Positions 11,345-25,600 of a stretch of 64,000 nt of DNA are shown in pieces. Position 1 is the first letter of the stretch. Every line of letters starts with the position of its first letter. The stretch covers positions 100,431 through 164,430 of the forward strand of contig JAPJBO010000509.1 in assembly GCA_030068145.1 (NCBI GenBank), given 5' to 3'. Origin of the DNA: Diplonema papillatum (Eukaryota; Euglenozoa; Diplonemea; Diplonemida; Diplonemidae). A program made the position numbers and the translations under genes. The notes beneath the pieces are model-generated. The model saw only the letters and a list, made by a program, of their open reading frames with translations, did no database searches and was not told the origin of the DNA.

Positions 11345-11770
11345 CTGGATTCGCCTGCTTGCCTGTCACGGCACCTGCATGTTACAGCACTCAGTGCTGG
11401 ATTCGCCTGCTTGCCTGTCACGGCACCTGCATGTTACAGCACTCAGTGCTGGATTCGCCTGCTTGCCTGTCACGGCACCTGCATGTTACAGCACTCAGTG
11501 CTGGATTCGCCTGCTTGCCTGTCACGGCACCTGCATGTTACAGCACTCAGTGCTGGATTCGCCTGCTTGCCTGTCACGGCACCTGCATGTTACAGCACTC
11601 AGTGCTGGATTCGCCTGCTTGCCTGTCACGGCACCTGCATGTTACAGCACTCAGTGCTGGATTCGCCTGCTTGCCTGTCACGGCACCTGCATGTTACAGC
11701 ACTCAGTGCTGGATTCGCCTGCTTCTTTGCCTTCATGTCACCTGCACTGAACAACACTCGGTACTGGATT
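11345..11770. repeat. 52-bp tandem repeat, seven copies plus a degenerate eighth
   Basis: CTGGATTCGCCTGCTTGCCT recurs at 11,345, 11,397, 11,449, 11,501, 11,553, 11,605 and 11,657. A diverged eighth copy begins at 11,709. Copies 1-7 look identical. As 52 is not a multiple of three, successive copies shift frame, so the long open frames here are repeat artefacts. Confidence 0.95.
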
Positions 11771-11819
11771 CGACGCCGTGTGGGCTGCCGTGGGGGACAG
11801 TGCGTTCCTTGTGCCTCCT

Positions 11820-11908
11820 ACATGGTGGAGTCCAGCCCCAGAAGCTCGAGACAAAGAGGGTGTTCCAGATTCAGCTCCACCTTCTGAGGCTGGACGCTAC
11901 GGCGTGGT
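11820..11908. mobile_element. short MITE-family copy
   Basis: CATGGTGGAGTCCAGCCCCA on the left pairs with the inverse TTCTGAGGCTGGACGCTACG on the right. The ends match those at 2,601-2,768 and 38,967-39,103, but the internal part is much shorter (whole element about 90 bp). Confidence 0.6.
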
Positions 11909-11944
11909 TCTCTTTCCGAGGACCTGCAGGCGTGCAAGGGGTCA

Positions 11945-12325
11945 GAAAACAGGCGCTTCGTTTCGTTCGTGCGTGCCGCGGTGGATCACTTTTACAGGAC
12001 GGAGATTTCCGACCAGCCGGAACACGCACCTGCCCGCGTCTTTTTTCGGGTCTTTCAAGAACACATTGCAGGGAAAACCCCCCCGCAAGATTCCAGACCA
12101 GACCAGAGCAGCAATAGCTACAGCTAATAGGACTGGCTGGAAGAGTGAGCACATGTCAGGGAGACCCACCGACAAGAGTGTTGGTACGACGGCAGGGGTG
12201 CACTTGCTCTACGCCCAATCCGTGTTTGCTTGCCGGTCGGAGAGCGTGTCCCTACTACCGCGCTCGTGCGGTGCATTAGAACAGCAATAGCAACAGCCAA
12301 TAGGACTGGCTAGAAGAGTACGTTG
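11945..12325. repeat. diverged dispersed element D1 and a local duplication
   Basis: GGCGCTTCGTTTCGTTCGTG and the following 120 bp resemble the D1 family at 21.5, 21.8, 45.5 and 54.4 kb, including a closing CCCGCAAGATT. A 45-bp piece around 12,110-12,150 (agcaatagctacagc, aataggactggctgga) is repeated at about 12,283-12,320. Confidence 0.5.
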
Positions 12326-13463
12326 GAGATGGGGCGACACAGCTTTCAGGCGGGCGGCGCGGCCGTTCTGTCGCCGGCGGAGAGTCAAAGAACATTTCCG
12401 GAGTTGGGGCTTGCACTGATAAACGAAGCAACGGACGATCAGCATCAACTGACCAAAGGTGATGGAAATGATAAGGCAAAAGTTTCTTGTTCTTCGCGTG
12501 TACAGGGTATAACCCTCTCTTTTGTTCTTCGCGTGTACAGGGTATAAACCTCTCTGGGGGGGGTTTTCCTGTATTAGCACTTTTTTCGTTGGCTTCGTTT
12601 TCTCTTTCATGTGCAACCGTTGTTCCGGAAATGTTCCCGTCAGTACAGATGTACTATTAAAAAAAAAAAAAAAAACGAAGATTATTTCCCTTCTCTGGGC
12701 GATAGCAGCGACGGACCTCGCTTCGTGGTGCCACGCGACGGGAGAAACTTGGAGAGACGGAGAGAGAAGGAACAGAGGGTTTGGATGAAGGACGCAGGCG
12801 TGCATCGGAGGCCGTGAAGGAAGCACCGGCCACCTTGCAAGATGAGAACACCTGCCCTGGAAAGAAACACCTTTTCCTCGCGGGGGTAAGCACACTTGCG
12901 GGGAACTCTTCCGTGTGCCTCCATGCGGAAGACCGCGGGAAGTCGGCTGGACCGGGAGCTACGCCGGAGAAGGTGTGTGTCTGCTTGGGTGTTACACCTT
13001 GGTTCGTTTGCGGGATAATAAAACCTCGGGAATAAAAGACTGCGTGCATTTTCCGTTCAAGAAATGCGGCAAGGCGGCAAGAGCGCAACAAAACCGGAGT
13101 CGGTTCCAGACTTCTGCGCGCGCAGAAAAAAAATACTCGAGGGGACTGCCTGGTGCTTATTTTGACGGAGTTTAGATGGGAAACTATACAACTGCATCTT
13201 GGTACGCTCCAGATTTACCTGTGTTTCTTGTGGGCTATGGCACATTTGGAATATTGTTGCGATAGTGGGGAGTCATTGGCATGCCGACATTATTTGAGAC
13301 TTTGCAACCACGGCAGCCTTCTCGAGTATTTTCTACAAAGCAGGTTACTACGGTATGTCACCGTTTCAGGGTTGGGGTTTAGAACAGTCCAGCCGAGCGC
13401 TACGTGAGAGGGCAGGAGCACCTGAGACCTCTCTTGGCGTGCGTTGCGTGCGTTTGCCTGCTG
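12326..13463. other. no gene recognised
   Basis: It contains a direct repeat TTCTTCGCGTGTACAGGGTA at about 12,488 and 12,526, and an A tract at about 12,660-12,675. A short dispersed motif (CGAGTATTTTCTACAAAGCA) lies at about 13,323-13,342. It lies downstream of the FBXO3-like gene. Confidence 0.5.
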
Positions 13464-16474
<3,011 letters not shown>

Positions 16475-16599
16475 CTTTCGTCGCTCTTTCTATTCACGCG
16501 GCTCCCGCAACCCGCTCCCCCCCTTCCCCGCCCAATAGTATGTAGTGTTTCCTGCCACGGTATTCATCTCTTCAACGCTCGGCTCCGGGACTCGGTTGA

Positions 16600-16805
16600 G
16601 CCGTCCACCTTTGGACGGTTGACCTTTCCATCCCCTCTTGATAGACCGTGATGGACCGAAGAATACAGCACCGGGCAATTCGATGCAGCTCAAGGGACTA
16701 GGGATGGACCTGATAGACCGTGGTGGACCGTGATTCACTGTGATAAACAGCGGCAGGCACTTCGATGCAGTTTTTAAGAGATAGGGACGGACCGGCTCAT
16801 ATACG
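16600..16805. repeat. dispersed repeat R1 (TGATAGACCGT family)
   Basis: CCATCCCCTCTTGATAGACC, then CAATTCGATGCAGCTCAAGG, GGGATGGACCTGATAGACCG, CAGGCACTTCGATGCAGTTT and GGACGGACCGGCTCA. The same order of blocks recurs at 33,647-33,800 and 52,095-52,260 (both inverted) and, shorter, at 19,313-19,372 and 47,738-47,815. Confidence 0.8.
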
Positions 16806-17715
16806 CTAAGTTTCGGATGCGACACAGGAGGGAATTGCATCGTGGAGGTGAATTCGTCTTGTTTTAGCTTTCTGCGACTATTCTTCGAGTTTACGCATCC
16901 GACCACTTTTTTTCTGGATTTTCGGAGCGTTTTGGTTTCTGACGACCCCCCTGTTTGCAAGGCTTTTGGCTCTTATTCTCCGTTTCGCGCTGCCCTTCCC
17001 CAATCCCCCTTCCCCCGGCAAGCATACCTTCCAGGCGTGTGCAACGCTGGCGTATCCTGCATCGTCCTCACATCGTGTTACGCAAACCCGAAAGTAAAAG
17101 GCGAAGCGAGCTACAATGTTTTTCGGGATAGACGGGGGACAGATTCGCCAATTTATGGTATCGATAATATCATTGATCGATAATATTTCGATCGTATGCC
17201 TCCTGCCGAGTCGCCTCGGCGTGTTTGTCGAGCGCTTACCCAGCTCTCTCTGCGGCTTGGGTTCTTGATGTGTTCGTGGGGGTCGGCGGTTTGTCTTTTG
17301 CATTTTGCGTTTTGCAATGGGCGGCCTCCTCAAGTATCTCCTACAGGGCACGGCGTATTCAGCGAAAAAGACGCCGGCTTGTAGTGAGTTGTCAAGTTGG
17401 AGAACGAACGAGATCTCGACCCTCAACAATAGGTGGTGTCGTTGGGGGGGTTCAGCGGACTGCTTACCTGTGGCGTGCACTACTTTAAGAATGGAACTGC
17501 GCGACTCATTGCACGGCGGAAGAGCGAATCAATAGCAGGTCTTGTGTCTTTCATGTCCGAGGCTGGCACGTGCAGAAAGGACACTGACGGGGGTTCGTGG
17601 AAGAATGTGTTCAGGGAACGGCCCTCTGTCTACGTACGTAACCACAATAGGGATCTCTACACCCGAAGAAACGGGTTCTATGTTCAGAAGACGGCTTGCC
17701 GGCTCCTTCATCTTC
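16806..17715. other. no gene recognised
   Basis: Short ORFs only. A variant of the dispersed motif (CCTCAAGTATCTCCTACAGG) lies at about 17,327-17,350. Confidence 0.5.
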
Positions 17716-17718
17716 TGC

Positions 17719-18120
17719 AGGAGGTCTTTCGGACTCGCCGAATACGATGGGCAGGCTCACGTGTTGCCAACCTTCAGGGCCGCCTTCACGCGTCGAACCC
17801 CAGCTGCACGAGTTTGTACCTCGCTTCCAAGCACATCGAAACATGCTCGTCCAGTCCGCGCTCGCTCCGAGCACTGCATAGGGGTATGAAAGGGACGGCA
17901 GGGCTCCACCATCTTCTGCGGGAGTGGCCGGGTCTCTCAGACTCGCCAAATACGATGCGCAGGCCCGCGTGTTGCCAGCCTTCAGGGCCGCCTTTTGACC
18001 TGCTGTTCGTCGAACCTCAGCTGCATCAGCTTGTCCCTCGCTTCCAAGCACATCGACACGCGGTCGTCCAGTACGCCTCGCTCCGTGCACCGCCGTGCGT
18101 AGGGGGCACTTGGAGCGTAT
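17719..18120 (-). pseudogene. two decayed copies of a zinc-finger/UBA exon
   Basis: Segments at about 17,921-18,118 and 17,719-17,884 match the domain exon at 18,359-18,560 along its length. Readable remnants such as KAALKAGNTRACASYLASLR persist in the nearer copy but both are disrupted by small indels relative to the intact exon, and the farther copy is more diverged. They look like successive tandem duplications of one exon that then decayed. Their order (nearest copy most similar) fits stepwise duplication away from the parent exon. Confidence 0.7.
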
Positions 18121-18274
18121 GAAAGGGACGGCGGGGGTCTCGTTTCGGCAGCGGCCGTTTCTGCTGCCGTATGGCTTCAGCACACGGCAGTTTTAGCACC
18201 TTTCGCGCACGTTGGTACCCCGCGAGCCACTCTGCGCGGCACCCCGAAGTGCTGCCGGTTGGACACCGCGACGG

Positions 18275-18826
18275 TCATGTGGGCACTTCGACGATACACG
18301 ACACCAACACTTCGATGGAAGGCACTGCGAACGATTGGGGCAGGGCTCCTCCATCTGCGGGAGTAGCCGGGTCTCTCAGACTCGCCAAATACGATGCGCA
18401 GGCCCGCGTGTTGCCAGCCTTCAGGGCGGCCTTGACCTGCTGCTCGTCGAACCCCAGCTGCATCAGCTTGTCCCTCGCTTCCAAGCACATCGACACGTGC
18501 TCGTCCAGTCCGTCCTTGCTCCGTGCGGGGACTACCACCGTGCAAAGGGGGCACTTGGAGCGCATGGAAGGGACGGCAGGGCTTCGTTTAGGTCTCTTCG
18601 CGGCAGGGGGAAGAGGCCGTTCGAACGGCTTGACGTTGACGGCCTCAACCGCGTCGGCCGCGTGCCGCAGCGCGTCCGCGTGCGACAGCTTCAGCTCCTT
18701 CCTCGCGCGCTGGTACTCCGCGAAGCGCCGCTGCGACCTCACCATCAGGTCTTCGGCCTCCTCGTTCCGCTCCTCGCGGACGCGTTCGCGCTCCTGCCGC
18801 GAGCTGCTGCCTGCCGTTCGCTTCAT
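18275..18826 (-). CDS. protein with C2HC zinc finger (UBZ-like) and UBA domain
   Basis: From the chosen Met (MKRTAGSSSRQERERVREER) the frame encodes a charged, probably helical N-terminal part (EAEDLMVRSQRRFAEYQRAR), then CPLC-x14-H-x3-C (a compact zinc finger resembling ubiquitin-binding UBZ fingers). Next comes a UBA-like helix bundle (LMQLGFDEQQVKAALKAGNT, then ACASYLASL). UBA and UBZ modules bind ubiquitin, so a role in ubiquitin-dependent regulation or turnover is inferred. The open frame ends at 18,275 about 20 residues beyond the UBA in low-complexity sequence, so the true 3' end may be spliced elsewhere. The frame is also open upstream to about 19,036 but that part looks non-coding. 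Two broken copies of the zinc finger/UBA exon follow downstream. Confidence 0.6.
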   Translation of the reverse strand: MKRTAGSSSRQERERVREERNEEAEDLMVRSQRRFAEYQRARKELKLSHADALRHAADAVEAVNVKPFERPLPPAAKRPKRSPAVPSMRSKCPLCTVVVPARSKDGLDEHVSMCLEARDKLMQLGFDEQQVKAALKAGNTRACASYLASLRDPATPADGGALPQSFAVPSIEVLVSCIVEVPT

Positions 18827-19312
18827 TGCCTGCGGTTTCCCGCGTCCGCTCTCGCTCTCTCTCGCGGCCGATGGGGTGCGGTGATGGGCTGGGCTCCCCC
18901 GCTCATAAGAGGGGGTGAGATGCCTGGTGGGTTGACTTCTTGCAAGCTGCAAAGGAGGTGCATCCGAGGGGGGAAAATCTTGGTTTAATGTATAGGCAGA
19001 GCACTGCCTCTCACGCATGGTTGATGCTAGCATCAAGTCTTCTTCGAGGAAGATGTTGTTTAGCTAAGGGATGCAAAATAGAAAGAGGTACGCGTCCGGG
19101 AGTGTCACAACGGCTCTCATGTTCGGCGGTATGGGAATTTGGGTGCAGGCGGAGTGAAAGGCGGCGAGCGTTCACGACGCCATTGTCATTGACAGATCGG
19201 TCGCACCAGTTCACTAGGGACAAAGACGAGACGACGCAGATAGCAGCGCGGGACAGCCAACCGATACCAAGAAAAGGAGGCAGGCGCGTCGCAGGCAGTA
19301 AGCCGGTACATT

Positions 19313-19372
19313 CTCTCATAGACCTGATAGACCGTGGTTGATAGACAGCGGCAGGCAATTCGATGCAGGTCC
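19313..19372. repeat. dispersed repeat R1, short copy
   Basis: GACCTGATAGACCGTGGTTG, ATAGACAGCGGCAGGCAATT and CGATGCAGGTCCAGGGGATA match the R1 family. Confidence 0.7.
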
Positions 19373-21340
19373 AGGGGATAGAAGGCAGACAGCTTGCAGG
19401 CGATACAAGAAAAGCGAGAGACCGGCACGCAGAGAACGGGACGAAGTGATGAAGAACAAAGAAGAGGCGCACAGCAGCCAACCCGGGTGCACCAACGAGA
19501 TAGGTAAGTATGAAAAGGAATGAAAACACACTGCCCAGGCCCTGCTCTAACAGCACACAAGGAAAACCCCCCCTTCCCCCCCCGCCTCACAAGTCAAACG
19601 GTGACTTCAAAAACCCGACCGCTTACTACAAGAAACAGTCTAGATGCAAGAGGCGACCGAAAGAAGGAGACATACGCGACCCAGAGATCCGGACTAAACC
19701 CCCGCAAGCGAACATTCGCTCTGAAAGGTTTGCGGTCGTGTGCTGGGCCGTTCTCCGAAGGAGCTCAAGCACTCGAAACTCGACTTACACGCACCTTGCG
19801 AGAACAGTCCGCAACTCGCACGGTCACGCACTTGTACATTCCTCGTGAACAGCATTTCTAGCTGGGACACCCCAGTGCTGCCAACTGGGGTTCACTGCGT
19901 GCATGGGGTGCTCGGTTTGCTCTACAAACGCCTTCGGCAATGCTAGGTTGGCTACCATAAATAACGGAGAAGCGAAACGCGGGAGACAGCCGTTCAACAA
20001 CATTTTGAGAGACACAAGCAGGAGGAACAGGACAGAAACACGAAGAAGGAGAAGGGGGTGGCATGCGGGGGGAGCGGGGGGAAACGTGAGAGACAACAAA
20101 GTGGAGGGGGTTCGGGAAGCCGCGCGGGGAAGGGGAGCAGCAATAACGTTTGGTATCCACCCGCGTGCACTCATGCTCGATCACAGTATGTGTAACACGC
20201 AATGCCTGTACCTGGGTCGCGAATCCAGGAGGCGGTGCTCGTCACACTGCTACAGGGCGCACCTGGAAGTATGCAACCGAGAACGATTCTGTTTCCGTTT
20301 CCATCGATAATATATGGATGCAACATGTTTACTCCCTGATGCATGAGCAGGTGCACGTACCCTGACGAACGTCAGGTAGGGGATGCTCTTCTCCCCTCAG
20401 GAGGGGGCTGAGTCTGACGTATTCGCCGCACCGGACATGTTAAAATCCGAGAGCTTCATTCGAGATACACACAGACATGAGGACAAGGCACCCCGTGATG
20501 TTGTCTGCCCGCTCGGATTGCTACCCCACACAATTGTGTTCCTGTACTTGTACACTTTCGTGGTGGACCCAGCGTGGACCACTCTGTTTTACGCCAGTCA
20601 GAAGCATCGCTTGAAAATTGTGGAGGAATCGTCGTGCGTCCAATGCTGACGGCGGGAAGATGAAACGGGAGCATCAAAAAATGAAGTACACATTCTGTTC
20701 CCCAATAGCGGTGCGTCAGTGACAGTAGCCGCCATGCTACGGATTGTAGGTCTCAGCAGTGTACCGTCAAACACGCGCAGCTTCGCTCTGCGCGGAGCAG
20801 GCTTACACCGGTGTACTTCAGAGTTAACACGAGAAAATGAAAAGAAAAGAACCAAGTGGCTAACGAGCTCAACTTGAGCTCACGGTGCCAGGCGGGTAGC
20901 CAAGACGGGCGTCTGACCTGGGCCTTCGAGCGAGTTAGTCCCTTCCCCCCTACGTACATTCCAGACATGGAAGCCCGAAGAGTCCAAGCGCGATGCAACA
21001 ACACCGCCACGGAAGCACAACCCGAAGACGGCAGAGCTCCCAGGGCAGGAAGCAACGATGCTCGTTCGAGTGTCCGAGGAAACCTGGTGTCAACCACCCA
21101 ACGACTGTGACATGCATGCTTTATGCCGGGCGCTAGCGTCTGACAAGGACATGCGTGTACAGCCGTGTCTAAAGGTGGGATGAGAGGCATCGGATCATTC
21201 TGTCAAAGGACCATACCTGCAATGCAAGATGAGCCTGTTGTACTGGGTGTTCTTCGGCGCGGGCGCGGGAGAGAGAGTGAGAGCCGGGGCACGTAGCGAA
21301 AGGGTGGCACAGTGTGGTACGGCGGCTGTCAATGACCCCC
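19373..21340. other. no gene recognised
   Basis: Short ORFs without family resemblance. The stretch at about 20,990-21,220 is related to the repeat at 1-400. Confidence 0.45.
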
Positions 21341-21354
21341 AACTGGTTTCTGCC

Positions 21355-21985
21355 ACCTTGGAACACGTGTTCGCAGTGTTTCCCAAACGCTTCCCAGACA
21401 ACTTTTTTCAGGCTGGGATGTCCAATCAGCCACCAAAACACGCCTGCGTCTGTTTAACCTTCGCAATACATCGTAGGGCCAACCGGAAAGTTTAAAGAAA
21501 AGCCGCAGGCAACCCGCAAAGAAAATGAAAAAAGGCAGGCGCTTCGTTTTGTTTGTGCGTGCCGGTTGATCGTTCCCACTTATTTACCCTGTGTATATTC
21601 ATGTAAGGAATTCTGATCAACCACCAAAACACGCTGCCTACGTCTTTTTAGCCTGCACAATACATTGAAGGGCAACCCGCAAGATTGTTAATACTAAAAA
21701 GACCGCCAGTCTGAAGAATCCATGGCGGGGCAACCCGCAAGGTTGCTAGTGCAACTGAAAACGAGGTGCGGCAGGGAGCGGAGCGTGGCCTTCCCAGGTG
21801 AAAAAAAAGAGGCGGCAAAAAAAGACAGACGCTTCGTTTCGTTTGTGCGTGCCGGTCGATGGGTTTCCCACTTGTTTTACCCTCTTTCATTTTCAGGTTA
21901 GGGATGCTCAGCCACCAAAACACGCCGTCTACGTCGTTTAATCCTTCGCAACACGTTGTAGGGAATCCCGTAAGATTGTTAGTAA
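21355..21985. repeat. three clustered copies of dispersed element D1
   Basis: Copies at about 21,355-21,495, 21,520-21,690 and 21,800-21,985 share CGCTTCGTTT(T/C)GTTTGTG, a TTTACCCTGT-like block, CAGCCACCAAAACACGC or its ATCAACCACCAAAACACGCT variant, and a closing GGCAACCCGCAAGATTGTTA. Each full copy is about 170-185 bp. No ORF of its own. Confidence 0.75.
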
Positions 21986-22624
21986 AAGGTGTGGTACGCA
22001 TTGGCCTCGCGATCAACAAGAGCTCAGGTCCTCAGAGTATTTCACCAGTTGGGAGGACGCGCAAGAGGCGCGGAAAGAGCGGAAGAGATAGTCACAATGT
22101 GTTTTTTTCTTTTGAAAGAAAAGAAGAAGAAGGCAGTAAAATGGTACAAATGAAGTTCGCTGATGAGAATGGGAGGGGGAGGTATGTACGGGTACAATGC
22201 TTGCGACGTGGTCAAGGAAAGAAGGAAGCGGGATGGTGGGAACCTCGTTCGTTTCTGTATACAGTGGGTGCTGCCGCACTCGACGGGTCAGTTTCTGACT
22301 GGATCGTGGTCTGACACAAAAGACCGGCCACTAACCGCAGAAACACGGTTTTTGACGTGTCAGCTTTGCCAGCACGTGTTGCAATGTACGGCGTAGGGTG
22401 TCAGACGTGAACGTCGACCTCGCCGTGCCTGCACGCCGCGCGGCTCGCTGATGGGAAGGGCATTGGTGCAGGGCTCTATCAGTCCAGCTCATCGTGGTCA
22501 TTTCCTGCCTCTAGTTTTGGCAAGGCGGGGCCTTGGGTTGAGGTGCCTCATAGTCGTGTGCAAGCCATCGGCGCCGCATTGCCATGCCCACCCGCATCGC
22601 GGGTTCCGAGCCGTCGGCGATTGG
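21986..22624. other. no gene recognised
   Basis: 3' flank of the PDZ/coiled-coil gene. No coding region recognised. Confidence 0.45.
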
Positions 22625-25600
22625 TTAATTCGACTTCGTCGACGACCGGAGGCGTTCTACTTGCTTCGCCTCAGCAGCGAGCTCGCGCGTGGTCTGCCCG
22701 GCGAATGGAGAGGACGGGGAGCCCGAACGGGACCTTCCGCCTGCCAGCTGCTCTTCGACCCATTCGAGGCGTGCCTCCGCTTCGACGAGCCCGTTCTTCG
22801 CCTCGATGCCGGAGATCCAGTCGAGCCACGCGTCCGTGTCGACCGCCTGCTTGTCGTCCTCCCGCAGGCCGCGGAACAGCACCGCCCACGACTCGCCGCA
22901 GCGCAGCAGGTCGGGGATGGCCTGCTTCGGCACCGTCGACGCGCCGCCAGCCCGGTGAGCGATCGCGTGAAACGCCGCTTCCGCGCGCTTGCGGAGGTCG
23001 CGAGTACGACGGAGGGTGCCGGACGTGAAGGTTGACGACCCCGCCGTGTCTTCCCGCTGCACGCCACGCGGCTCGCTGACGGAGCGGGGCGAGTGCGAGA
23101 GGGACCGGGGGCTGCCTCTGGAGGGGCTGAGCGAGGCCTCCGACGCGCTCTGCGACCTCCTCAGCTCGCGGTCCCTCTCCCGGTCTTTTTCCCGGTCGAG
23201 CACTTCGCGCTGGATGCTCCTCACTTTCTCCTTGTTGCCCCGCTCTCGGTCCCTCTGCTCGCGGCCGATCCGAAACCGTCGAAGCGCACTGCCGTCGCTG
23301 CCGCCAGTCTCGCCCGTGGCGGAGCGCCGCGGGCTGCCGTTGGCGAACCCGACGCGGCGGTCAACCCGATCGTCCTCTGCGGCCGACCGCTCGGCCTGCT
23401 TCACCCGGTCCTCGACCTGGCGGACGACGGCCTTCGTTTTGAGCTTCAGGCTCTCTACTTTTTCGCCGAGCGCGTCTATCTCGTCGTCGGGGCTCGCAGA
23501 CCGCGACACGGACTTCCTCCGCGGCGCCAGCCCCCGGTCGACACCCGGATCGAACCCGCGCCTTGACAGGTGGGGAACGCTGATACTGCCGCTGGCAAGC
23601 CGCTGGCTGAGGAGCATGCCGTCGGGGACGACGCCGCCCTTCGTTGACGCGCGCGGGGAGAGCTTGAGGGGGCTCGCTCGGGATCGGATCGGGCTGCGGG
23701 GGGCAAGGTTGTGCTCCCGCTCGCGGACGAGCTTCTCGAAGGACGGCGTGGCAGCGCCGGTGGCGGTGAGGGGGCTGAGGGGGAAGAGGCTGCGGAGGGG
23801 AGCGGACGCGAGGGAATCCTTGCTCAGCGGGCTCCGGGGAAATTGCGGGGTCGACCGGCCTTCGGTGTACGTCCGCCCGGGGCTTGCCGTGCGCTTGGTG
23901 GAGGTGGGCGTCGGGGTCGTCGACGGCAGGGTGGGCGCGATGTTCCGGCTGGGGTGCGGGAGTGGAGTGGCCTGCCTGGAAAAGTCGAGCAAGGCGAGGT
24001 CCGGCCGCCGCCGCGCCGGCGACGACCTGTGCAGCAGCAGGTCGACTTCGGTGCGCAGTGCGCTCGTGTCCTGTGACCGGGCGTCGAGTTCGATCCTCTC
24101 CCGCTCCCACACCTGTCTCTCGAACGCCCGCTGCTGCTCGCGTTCCTGTGTGGGATAAAAGGGGGAGGGGGGGGTCCGGGTGGGGGATTGCAAGAACGTG
24201 CTTGGAATGGGTATGTGCTCAACACCGCACTGGTCCCGTCTGCGCCGTGTTTCGGTCCTTTAGGCCACGGACACATAAGGCGGACCATCATCAGCGCGGA
24301 ATCTGAGTGTCTGCAGACAGCACAGCGGTGTGAGTCTGGATTGGCAGGCGGCTGTTCGCTAGCTCGTCACAGCCAGGACCACCCGTGCTACGTACAAAGG
24401 GGGGGTCCGGGTGGGGGGAGGCAACGGGGGGCATAGCCTCTTTTTAAAACAGAACCTCGGGGTTTGGCAGGTAAGCTGTCTGATGCAGACGCGCCGGGGG
24501 TTCTCTGTACTACGGCCTGGCAGGCGGGATGATTTGTCCCGGCCAGGCGAAAGAAAAGTTAAGAAATTTCCCCCGCACGGCTTGCCGTTGCCATTTTAAT
24601 GTGAGCCGTCGTTGCAACGCGACGGTGAACAGATCTTCAGAGTATTCGGTCACAAAAAGAGTATTTTCGTAGTGATCCGGAAACTCTGGAGCAAACGGTC
24701 CAACGACGCATACTTAGGTTTGGGAGGGCACGCTGGACGAAAGGATGCACCAAGACAAGAGACTCGGTGCACACGACCGCCAGTTTTTTTGGTTTGGACC
24801 CCTTCCCCTAACATGCAGAAATACGTAGTTTTGTAAAAATGCAGACTTCCCCCTTTTTGTATCCCCTTAAGTCCCTCGGAACGCGAGCAGCAGCAGCCTC
24901 TGACCCAATTCCAACCGACCACGACGCCCGCAGAAGAATGCAGAAGGAAAAAAAAAAACCAAGAAAAGGTACTCGGAGGTTCCGCCCGGTGCGAAAGGGG
25001 GGGTGGCCGAAACTTTACGAAATGGCAGCCTGGTTGTTCTTTGTTGAACGCTTGACACCCGGTATACAAGCACGTTTCCTCCTTTGCAATTCGGGCTCGT
25101 GTTGCGTCAGGAGGGCCACCACGTGATGAGTCTTGCAAATTGCACCCGGTGGCCACCTCGAGCAGCGCTTGTTTCAGAAGGAAAATGAAACTACTATTTC
25201 TTTCTCTTACAGGGACAAAGGCTGCTGCCGCACAAAACGAAAAGAGGGAAGGAATTTGCCGCGGATCCCCCCTCTCTCTCTCCGGGTGCTTCGTTTTCTC
25301 CAAGCGAATATATGGGAAGAAGAAATACAGCCGACAACGCGCTGCAATGCACACGTTTTCGTTCTTTCCACAGGGCTCCGGAGCCTTGTCCAGTATTGTT
25401 TTTTTTTTCGTCCCCCCTGTCTTTCTGACGTCGTCAGCATCGGCTCAGTTTCGAGAGCTAGGCATGGACAGGGAAGGGGACCCCGCGACTATTCGTGTAG
25501 TCGATGTCCGGGGCCTGTCCTGTTAGGCTCGAGGTAGCGTGTTGTAAGCAGCGAGATCGAACGGCCCTCGGGAGGGTGGGCGGACGACGGGAGTCGAGGG

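Noticed and set aside
11345-11770. Possible CRISPR array
   Set aside because: The 52-bp units abut without unique spacers, and the context is eukaryotic; it is a simple tandem repeat.
13140-13175. AYFDG-like peptide as the missing front of the RNase H domain
   Set aside because: It is a five-residue match only; no following RNase H motifs or splice sites connect it to the ORF at 14,645.
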